Shown: positions 1 through 5,172 of the stretch, in pieces
Layout of the letters: the number at the start of each line of letters is the position of its first letter
Numbering within the stretch: position 1 is the stretch's first letter
From: Phycisphaerae bacterium
Lineage (GTDB): Bacteria; Planctomycetota; Phycisphaerae; Phycisphaerales; SM1A02
DNA length: 9,739 nt
Direction of reading: 5' to 3'
Assembly (NCBI GenBank): GCA_002591705.1
Contig: PAAB01000061.1
Location: 1 to 9,739 of the forward strand
Made by a program: the position numbers and the translations under genes
The notes under the pieces: generated by a model
The model's input: the letters and a program-made list of their open reading frames with translations, nothing else
Told to the model about the DNA's origin: nothing
Database searches by the model: none

Positions 1-38
1 GCAAACAGTCGGGCCAGGGCGTTCCTCTCTTCGGTCAT
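1..38 (-). CDS. NHLP-leader RiPP precursor, 5' fragment cut by the window edge
   Basis: Only the first 12 codons and part of the next are inside the window (MTEERNALARLF...). They are identical to the first residues of the precursor at 137-424, and the DNA around the start, including the ribosome binding site GGAGAAG at 43-49, is a copy of that gene's 5' region offset by exactly 386 bases. I therefore read it as a further precursor of the nitrile-hydratase-like leader family, next in the array. Its core peptide is outside the window, so its product cannot be judged, and it could equally be a truncated copy. Confidence 0.8.
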   Translation of the reverse strand, partial: MTEERNALARLF

Positions 39-67
39 CGGTCTTCTCCGTTGGAATGGGTGGTCAA

Positions 68-97
68 GGTGAGGGGAGTCGGGGTCGCAGCCTCACC
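68..97 (-). other. Hairpin in the 5' untranslated region of the partial precursor
   Basis: On the minus strand GGTGAGG (97-91) is followed after 16 bases by CCTCACC (74-68), a perfect 7-base-pair stem ending about 30 bases before the ATG at 38. A second CCTCACC (116-110, minus strand) lies just before it and could pair with the same GGTGAGG, so two structures exclude each other. There is no U-run, so it does not look like an intrinsic terminator. A role in translation control or mRNA stability is only inferred. Confidence 0.35.
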
Positions 98-136
98 CAT
101 TCAGTCGAAGGTGAGGTGATGTGCACGCCGGTGGGA

Positions 137-424
137 TCAGGGACACCAAGCACATGCTCCTTGCATAGGCGAACTAAATGAACCCCCCGCCGCGTTGCTC
201 AACTCATCATCCGAGAGGTCCATGTCCCCGGCGGGCGGGGCAGGCAGGGTGATGTGCACGCAGTCGTCGGCGTTCTCCACCACCTTCACGTCGATGCCGT
301 CAGGCACATCCAGGCCGTGCTCCTTCAGCACCGCCTTGGGGTCCGCCATGAAGCGAGCCTTCAGGGCCTCGTCCTTCCAGCACGCGGCAAACAGTCGGGC
401 CAGGGCGTTCCTCTCTTCGGTCAT
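137..424 (-). CDS. NHLP-leader RiPP precursor peptide with a CAWCP core end
   Basis: This 95-residue precursor has a long leader resembling the nitrile hydratase alpha subunit, as in proteusin-type RiPPs. Residues 1-81 form the leader: LFAACWKDEALKARFMADP (11-29) is the typical helix, VVENADDCVHITLP (48-61) matches the nitrile-hydratase-like segment, and DLSDDELSNAAGG (69-81) is the recognition and double-glycine cleavage site. The predicted core is 82-95, SFSSPMQGACAWCP, with Cys91, Trp93 and Cys94. The ATG at 424 is chosen because GGAGAAG (429-435) lies just upstream and the leader begins there. Trp in the core makes it a plausible substrate of the halogenase at 1367-3094; no modification can be read from sequence. 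Its 5' end is duplicated at 1-38. Family call is firm; the mature product is unknown. Confidence 0.93.
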   Translation of the reverse strand: MTEERNALARLFAACWKDEALKARFMADPKAVLKEHGLDVPDGIDVKVVENADDCVHITLPAPPAGDMDLSDDELSNAAGGSFSSPMQGACAWCP

Positions 425-488
425 CGGTCTTCTCCGTTGGAATGGGTGGTCAAGGTGAGGGGAGTCGGGGTCGCGGCCTCACCCACTC
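387..488. repeat. Direct repeat, copy 2 (precursor 5' end plus leader region)
   Basis: This is the partner of the repeat at 1-102, offset 386 bases, with about 100 of 102 positions identical. It spans the first 12 codons of the precursor at 137-424, its ribosome binding site and its upstream hairpin. The sequences diverge completely beyond 488. Confidence 0.9.
454..483 (-). other. Hairpin in the 5' untranslated region of the CAWCP precursor
   Basis: GGTGAGG (483-477 on the minus strand) can pair with CCTCACC (460-454), the same 7-base-pair stem with 16-base loop seen at 68-97. The only difference within this span, at 475, falls in the loop. Because both copies come from one recent duplication, their agreement is weak evidence of selection. 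The alternative upstream CCTCACC found at 110-116 is not preserved here. Confidence 0.35.
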
Positions 489-657
489 GGAAAGTCAGTC
501 AGCAGGTGGGGCTTGCGACCAGGGAGTATAACCACGCACCGGGCCGTTGACCAGACGAAACATCCGATACTGCGCCCGGATGGGATCTTCGAGCCATGAT
601 CGCCCTCGGGCGGGGCGGGTACGCGTGCATGTGGGGTGCAACGCACGACGCGACGAT

Positions 658-676
658 GATGGCCGTCTCGGCCATC
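658..676. other. Perfect 8-bp hairpin downstream of the double precursor
   Basis: GATGGCCG, loop TCT, CGGCCATC form a perfect inverted repeat about 85 bases after the stop codon of the 761-1309 gene. Neither strand has a T-run after it, so it is not a textbook Rho-independent terminator. It could act as a weak terminator, a transcript-end stabiliser, or be chance in GC-rich DNA. Confidence 0.35.
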
Positions 677-760
677 CCGGATCGATGCCTGCCCACATTC
701 CTGACCAACGGTTCATTGCGCATGGCCGGGCAAGCGCCCCGTCGAAAGCCTTGCGGACGC

Positions 761-1309
761 TCAGAGCGAACGAGCCCCGGTCTTTGCAATCGTTGAGTAG
801 TACCCCCCGGCGACCTGGCCCAGTTCCGCATCACTCAGCTCATTGGAGGCTCGTCGCGGCAACGTGATGTGCACGCAATCGTCCGTGTTTTCGACGATCT
901 TGAAATCCAGATCGGCCGGAGGATCGATGCCGTGCTCGGCGAGGGCCATGCGGGGATCGGCAACAAGCCGCGCCTTGAACCCGTCATCGGCCCAGCATGC
1001 ATCAAAGACCTTCATGAGTGCATCCTGCTGCACGGACATGTTCAGAACCCAGCAGATCAAGCATCGGTAGTAGTCACCCATGCCCTGGGCCATGGACGAT
1101 GCGGACGTGGCTCCGGGGGTCTTCTTCGGCAATGTGATGTGGGCGCACGCATCGGTGTCCTCGACCACCGTGAACGTGATGCCGTCTGGCACCTCGATCC
1201 CACGCTCGGCCATGACGCCGCGGGGATCCGCCTTGAACCGCTCCTTCAACCCATCATCGGCCACGCAGGCATCCAGCAGTCGAACGAGATCATTGTGTGC
1301 TTCGGCCAT
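761..1309 (-). CDS. Double NHLP precursor: two leader-core units fused in one frame
   Basis: This 182-residue ORF holds two complete NHLP precursors head to tail with no stop between. Unit 1 (1-90) has the leader helix with ADP at 27-29, VVEDTDACAHITLP (48-61), a degenerate cleavage region SSMAQGMGDYY in place of the usual LSDxEL...GG, and the putative core YYRCLICWVLN with Cys83, Cys86 and Trp87. Unit 2 (91-182) starts MSVQQDAL, has VENTDDCVHITLP (139-151), LSDAELGQVAGG (158-169) and the core YYSTIAKTGARSL, which lacks Cys and Trp. The start at 1309 has a strong AAGGAG 7 bases upstream. Unit 2's own ATG (1039) has no good ribosome binding site. Fusion may be real, or may reflect a 1-base insertion: removing one G from the GGG before GTTCTGA would end unit 1 at CLICWF-stop, two bases before the second ATG. 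Confidence 0.88.
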   Translation of the reverse strand: MAEAHNDLVRLLDACVADDGLKERFKADPRGVMAERGIEVPDGITFTVVEDTDACAHITLPKKTPGATSASSMAQGMGDYYRCLICWVLNMSVQQDALMKVFDACWADDGFKARLVADPRMALAEHGIDPPADLDFKIVENTDDCVHITLPRRASNELSDAELGQVAGGYYSTIAKTGARSL

Positions 1310-1316
1310 GTGCTCT

Positions 1317-1322
1317 CTCCTT
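1317..1322 (-). promoter_or_regulatory. Strong ribosome binding site of the double precursor
   Basis: AAGGAG on the minus strand lies 7 bases before the ATG at 1309. It fixes that start and is the best ribosome binding site in the window, consistent with high translation of a peptide precursor. The gap to the halogenase stop is only 57 bases, so the two genes are probably co-transcribed. Confidence 0.8.
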
Positions 1323-1366
1323 CACGCAGGATTTCTCCCACGAACCACGTACTTGCAAGCATACAA

Positions 1367-3094
1367 TTACACCGTGTGCGTGCTCGCACCCGCTTCATTC
1401 CAGTGAACCTGATCATCATGCTCGAGACGACCAAGAGCCAGACAGGGCTTGTTCGTGTCATATGATCCGACCACCCACCGCTCATTGAGCATGGCTTCAA
1501 GAGACTCCATCACCTGCCTGAGCGACGGCTGCCGGCCACCGCCTCCGTCGGCACAGTACCGCTTGATTCGTTCGACGATCTTCGAAAGGTCCGATTCCTC
1601 TGCAAGCACTTCCGACAGCATCCCGTAGTGGCCGGTGAGGATCAGTCGATCCTGCCCTCGAACCCAATGTGCTTCGCGCACGACCTTCCCCTCCACGAAG
1701 ACAGGAAGCACTTCCCGGTCGACGTCGTCCAGATTGAGCGTGAGAACATTCAGCGTCTCGAGGGCCCATTCACGCTTCGTGGCGGCCAACTTCCCCAGCA
1801 CCTGCTTCAGGGAGGGCGGAGCATCGGTCTTCGTGGTCGGAGGACCAGGGCCATCGTGGGCGAACCCGCCCTGGGCGAGCCAACGCCACGCCGCCTCCGG
1901 GGTCATCCGCACACCGGATGCCCCGGCGATTCTGACGCAATGCTCCTTCAGGTCCTCGAACCGACCTTTGGCCGCGTACCAGAAGTCGGCGAAGCGGATG
2001 TGCTGCCGGATCCGCCGCAACTGAGTGTCTGCGTAACTCGCCTTCAACCACTCCGCATCCCGGGGTTCATCGAAGAGATCGTTGAGGATGTAGGCCAGTT
2101 CCCTGGCGCCGGCGTGCGTGATGGTGAGACCGGCGGCGAGAATGGGGTCGGCGAATCCCGCCGCCTCGCCCACCAGAAACCAGTTGTCCCCGTAGAGCCG
2201 CTCGGAGGTGAACGACCAGTCGGTGGTGGTTCTGGTTGTCCCACGCGGCGTGGCGTGTTCGATCAGACTCGAGATGTGTGCATCGTTGGCGATGGCCTGC
2301 CGGTACAAGGCGTCAGCAGACAGCCCGCTGGTCTTGTAGTGATCGACGGGACAGACGAAGCCGATCGACGCCCGGGTGGGGCCGAGCGGAATGAACCACA
2401 TCCAGCCCCCGGACTGGCTCATGACCTGGACGCGGGTGCCACCGACGCCGATCTCGGCCGCCCAGTCGGCATTCTCCCAGTAGTCCCACATCGCGATGTT
2501 CCGCAGACTGGATTCGGCCTTGGTCTTCACCCCCATGCCTCGGCGAAGCACGCCGATGTGACCGGAGGCGTCGATGTAGTAGCTCGCGGTGACGATGCGG
2601 CCGTCGCGCAGTTCGAGTGATTCGACGCGGTCCCCATCGCGGTGGATCTTCACCACCTGGGACTCCTCCATCACGGCCGCACCGAGTGCTTCCGCGTGCC
2701 GCAGCAGAATGTCGTCGTACCGCGCGCGATCCGCCTGGAAGGCGGTGAATCGCCGCGGCCCTTCATACCGTCCCGGACGGTCGATCCGCTCGACTTCCCG
2801 TGGGTCGATGAAGTCGAAATCCCAGAGTTCCTCGGTCGTGCCCCAGCGGTAGGTCGCACCGACCTTGAGGGGGAACCCCGCATCTTCGATCTGATCCCAG
2901 CATCCCATCTCATGGATGATGCCGGCGACGGCGGGGAGTTGGCTCTCCCCCACGTGGTCTCGTGGGAACTTTTCCTTCTCAAGCACCAGCACCCGGCGAT
3001 GAGGTGCGTACTTGAGAATCAGGGACGCGAGGGTAGAGCCGCCGGGGCCACCGCCGATGATGGCAACGTCAGTTTCGATGCCTGCGTGCTGCAT
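1367..3094 (-). CDS. Flavin-dependent halogenase, probable RiPP tailoring enzyme
   Basis: This 575-residue protein is an FAD-dependent halogenase-like flavoprotein. GGGPGGS (14-20) is the dinucleotide-binding motif, VGESQLP (48-54) matches the family's GES(T)xxP segment, Lys77 in FPLKVGATYRWG (74-85) sits where halogenases keep the lysine that forms or guides hypohalous acid, and GGWMWFIPL (229-237) contains the diagnostic WxWxIP. YGDNWFLVGEAAGFADP (301-317) followed by the ILAAGL segment (318-323) is the second FAD/active-site motif. Beyond about residue 425 a 150-residue C-terminal region has no function I recognise. Such enzymes use reduced FAD, O2 and halide, so a separate flavin reductase is needed; none is in the window. 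Placed between NHLP precursor genes, it most likely halogenates a core residue, probably Trp. It lies just downstream of precursor relics, and no good ribosome binding site precedes the ATG at 3094. Halide, substrate and position of attack are not readable; a related oxygenase cannot be fully excluded. Confidence 0.85.
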   Translation of the reverse strand: MQHAGIETDVAIIGGGPGGSTLASLILKYAPHRRVLVLEKEKFPRDHVGESQLPAVAGIIHEMGCWDQIEDAGFPLKVGATYRWGTTEELWDFDFIDPREVERIDRPGRYEGPRRFTAFQADRARYDDILLRHAEALGAAVMEESQVVKIHRDGDRVESLELRDGRIVTASYYIDASGHIGVLRRGMGVKTKAESSLRNIAMWDYWENADWAAEIGVGGTRVQVMSQSGGWMWFIPLGPTRASIGFVCPVDHYKTSGLSADALYRQAIANDAHISSLIEHATPRGTTRTTTDWSFTSERLYGDNWFLVGEAAGFADPILAAGLTITHAGARELAYILNDLFDEPRDAEWLKASYADTQLRRIRQHIRFADFWYAAKGRFEDLKEHCVRIAGASGVRMTPEAAWRWLAQGGFAHDGPGPPTTKTDAPPSLKQVLGKLAATKREWALETLNVLTLNLDDVDREVLPVFVEGKVVREAHWVRGQDRLILTGHYGMLSEVLAEESDLSKIVERIKRYCADGGGGRQPSLRQVMESLEAMLNERWVVGSYDTNKPCLALGRLEHDDQVHWNEAGASTHTV

Positions 3095-3134
3095 GTGTAT
3101 CAGTCGATTCCGGTCTGCAGATGTTCACAGAAGA

Positions 3135-3229
3135 AATAGCCTTGGGATCCGCCATGAGGCGAGCCTTCATAGCATTGCCCTTCAAAAGGCGGCAAAGAGG
3201 TCGGCGAGTTGGTTTCGTTGTTCAGTCAT
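3135..3229 (-). pseudogene. Broken NHLP precursor, N-terminal part with 1-base deletion
   Basis: From an ATG at 3229, with GGAGAA (3237-3242) 7 bases upstream, the frame reads MTEQRNQLADLFAAF and then TGA at 3184-3182. In the next frame it continues KGNAMKARLMADPKAIS. Aligned with LFAACWKDEALKARFMADPKA of the 137-424 precursor, restoring one G (TGG AAG instead of TGA AG) gives FWKGNAMKARLMADPKA, so one deletion explains the break. DNA 3139-3169 matches 333-363 at 29 of 31 bases. Homology ends near 3135; the rest of the leader and the core are missing before the halogenase start at 3094. Translation would yield only a 15-residue peptide. Confidence 0.85.
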
Positions 3230-3336
3230 GGTTCGTTTCTCCAGAAGGAAGTGGCGGGGAGATTCAGAGCCTCGCAGAAAGTACCCCCCGCAGCGTTGCC
3301 CAACCCATCATCCGAAGGATCAAAGCTGCCGCCGCT
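3226..3336 (-). pseudogene. Orphan C-terminal relic of an NHLP precursor
   Basis: Directly after the stop of the TolC-like gene, and in the same frame, 36 codons read SGGSFDPSDDGLGNAAGG then TFCEALNLPATSFWRNEP and TGA. The first part matches PAGDMDLSDDELSNAAGG of the 137-424 precursor, including the double-glycine site; DNA 3284-3315 matches 183-214 at 29 of 32 bases. The leader N-terminus and any start codon are missing, so it is a remnant. Its putative core has one Cys and one Trp. Its stop overlaps the ATG of the next relic (ATGA at 3229-3226), as expected if two tandem precursors once stood here. Confidence 0.8.
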
Positions 3337-5172
3337 TCACGGTGCTGTCGAATCGGATGCCGGTGGATCGTTCGGCGCGGAGGCGTCACGGGACGTGGAC
3401 TGGGGCTCGGGTTCCGCAAGTGATTCGACGGACGGCCCGCCATCATGCAGCGTATCGTCGAAATTGTCCTGCAGCCCATCGGCCGGCGACGGCGCCGGCT
3501 CCCGAAGCCGCTGGAAATCGTCCGCCGTACCCCATTCAACACCGGCGTGCCCCAACAGGCAGCCCGCAGCCTGGGCGAGCTGCACCAGCGCAATCTGGTA
3601 CTGCGCTTCTGCGGTGACCGCCTGGATCTGCGAAGAGGAGAGCGCCTGCAGTGCCTGTGTCACATTGCTGCTGGGAATCTGACCACGATCGAACAGCGTT
3701 CGGTAGGACTCGAAGAAGCGTCCAGCGGCCTGCTGCTGGTACTGCGTCGTGATGATCTGCTCCCACCGTGTCTCGCAGGTGTCAATGGCGTTGAGCACCT
3801 CACTGGTCACGGTGATCTCCCGATCCCGAATGTCAGCGATCGACTTGAGCCGCCGCAGCACCGACGCCCGGTAGTTCGAAATCGCGATTTCGTTGCCGAT
3901 CGGCACGCTCGCCCGGAGACCGACGTTCCATCCGCCGGGCTCGTCTCCACCGAAGAGATCCTGATTGGCTTCGGACAACGACAGTCCGGTGGAATCGAAT
4001 CCGTTGAACGTCCACCCACCGAAGACGTCCACTTCCGGCAGTACGAGGTTGTCCTTGACCATGACATCGATGGTTCGCTCGATGCGGGCGTATTCCAACT
4101 GGAGCAGATCCGCCCGGTTGTCCAACGCGAAGTCGACCAGCACCTTGGGGTTGAAGTCGTAGTCGATCAGCCGAGGCTGCGTCGCCGGCTCAAGCGCCAA
4201 GGATCCGTCCAGACTCACATCCGGGTCCTGCATGACGACCTTGAGGGTGCGGATGGCCAGTCGGAGCCTCCGTTCCGACTCGAGTACGCTGTCGACGGAG
4301 GCGGCCAGCGACACCTCGAAGTTGTAGACGTTGGCGATCGAGCCGCTTCGAAGTCGGACAAGTTCGCGCTGCTCGTCGAGGAGGTCCTTGGATGTCTTGT
4401 ACATCTCGACGTGGATGGCCAGACTCTTTCGAGCGACATACAGATTCCAATAGGCGATCTCAGCCGCCACCAATTGATTGATCACCGCGAACTGCGCAGC
4501 CCCGCGAGCAGCTCCGAGATTGGCCGACGCCAGCACGATCGAAGCCTCGTTGTAGTCGAAGCCGGCTCCACGAAGCAGCGGCTGCGTCATGCGGATCTCC
4601 GGTTGGGCGGACGCGGTATCCAGCGCGGGGAAGCCAGCGGAATCCTCACTCGCAGCCCCCATCGACCAGTCAAGGCTGACCATGCCACCGGTGCGAAGCG
4701 GAACGTTCAAGCCGGGATTGACCACCAGTCGATCGGAGGTGGTCGGACTCGTTGCGCCGTAGTACGAAGGACTGATCGTGCGTTGCTGCTCGACACTGGC
4801 CGTGAAGGTGGCCTGGAACTTGGCCTCTTCGGCCCGCAACTCCTCCGACGCCACATCCGTACCAATCAACGTGGCCTGGATGCCGAGATTGTTGGCCAAG
4901 GTACTCCGACGAACCGCAGGGAGATCGATCGACATCGGCTCGCCCGGCTCCAGCATGGTGACGATGCGGGCGAGATTCGACTCGTGGTCCTGCTCCTTGA
5001 TGGGAGCCGCCCGCCCCGACGCCTCCACGCCTCCGGTACGTTCCAGCGGCCGGGCCACCCCGAGTCGGCGATCGAGTGCATCGATGTCGAACCGCTGCGA
5101 ATCGAGCTTCGACTCGCAAGCGGTCAGGAGAGCCGCGAACAGCAGGACGGGACATGAACGCCATGACATCAT
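3337..5172 (-). CDS. TolC-family outer-membrane efflux lipoprotein
   Basis: This 611-residue protein is an outer-membrane channel partner for the transporter encoded upstream. Residues 1-19 form a lipoprotein signal ending in LLTAC, with Cys19 the predicted lipidated residue. Two outer-membrane-efflux-protein repeats follow: about 85-315 (with MTQPLLRGAG at 195-204 and long helices at 225-315) and about 340-545 (with NRADLLQLEYARIE, 352-365, and VPIGNEIAISNYRASVLRR, 423-441). The final 55 residues are rich in Pro, Asp, Glu and Ser and probably disordered. Its ATG overlaps the ABC2 stop as ATGA, implying translational coupling. It likely completes a trans-envelope export path for the peptide; no HlyD-type adaptor is in the window, though one could lie upstream. 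The ATG at 5169 is an equally possible start, one codon in. Confidence 0.92.
   Translation of the reverse strand: MMSWRSCPVLLFAALLTACESKLDSQRFDIDALDRRLGVARPLERTGGVEASGRAAPIKEQDHESNLARIVTMLEPGEPMSIDLPAVRRSTLANNLGIQATLIGTDVASEELRAEEAKFQATFTASVEQQRTISPSYYGATSPTTSDRLVVNPGLNVPLRTGGMVSLDWSMGAASEDSAGFPALDTASAQPEIRMTQPLLRGAGFDYNEASIVLASANLGAARGAAQFAVINQLVAAEIAYWNLYVARKSLAIHVEMYKTSKDLLDEQRELVRLRSGSIANVYNFEVSLAASVDSVLESERRLRLAIRTLKVVMQDPDVSLDGSLALEPATQPRLIDYDFNPKVLVDFALDNRADLLQLEYARIERTIDVMVKDNLVLPEVDVFGGWTFNGFDSTGLSLSEANQDLFGGDEPGGWNVGLRASVPIGNEIAISNYRASVLRRLKSIADIRDREITVTSEVLNAIDTCETRWEQIITTQYQQQAAGRFFESYRTLFDRGQIPSSNVTQALQALSSSQIQAVTAEAQYQIALVQLAQAAGCLLGHAGVEWGTADDFQRLREPAPSPADGLQDNFDDTLHDGGPSVESLAEPEPQSTSRDASAPNDPPASDSTAP

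Larger units (their letters stand above)
1..102. repeat. Direct repeat, copy 1 (precursor 5' end plus leader region)
   Basis: Positions 1-102 match 387-488 at a constant offset of 386 bases. I count two differences (A89 versus G475, and T100 versus C486). The copy covers the first codons of the precursor, its ribosome binding site and the upstream hairpin region. Homology stops abruptly after position 102. Since the window begins inside the repeat, its true left boundary is unknown. It reads as a recent tandem duplication of a precursor gene. Confidence 0.9.
425..760. other. 336-base gap between two precursor genes; no gene supported
   Basis: This stretch separates the double precursor (761-1309) from the single precursor (137-424). 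It holds the ribosome binding site at 429-435, the repeat up to 488 with its hairpin (454-483), and a perfect 8-base-pair hairpin at 658-676. Short open frames run through it, but none resembles an NHLP precursor or has a convincing ribosome binding site. I see no clear -35/-10 promoter, although a gap this long between same-strand small genes could hold one. Confidence 0.6.

Noticed and set aside
68..116. Hairpin as an intrinsic terminator after the CAWCP precursor
   Set aside because: No U-run follows, and the better stem lies close to the next start codon, which fits leader RNA more than termination.
601..612. Short palindrome CGCCCTCGGGCG
   Set aside because: A 5-bp stem with a 2-base loop is common by chance at this GC content.
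499..834. 111-codon minus-strand frame overlapping the end of the double precursor and the gap
   Set aside because: It has no leader-like sequence, no GG site and no ribosome binding site, and it overlaps a real gene in another frame.
1628..2620. 330-codon open frame on the plus strand
   Set aside because: It is antisense to the halogenase with its conserved motifs; composition is shadow-like.
3445..5157. 570-codon open frame on the plus strand
   Set aside because: It mirrors the TolC-like gene; the translation is Arg-rich with no recognisable motif and no ribosome binding site.
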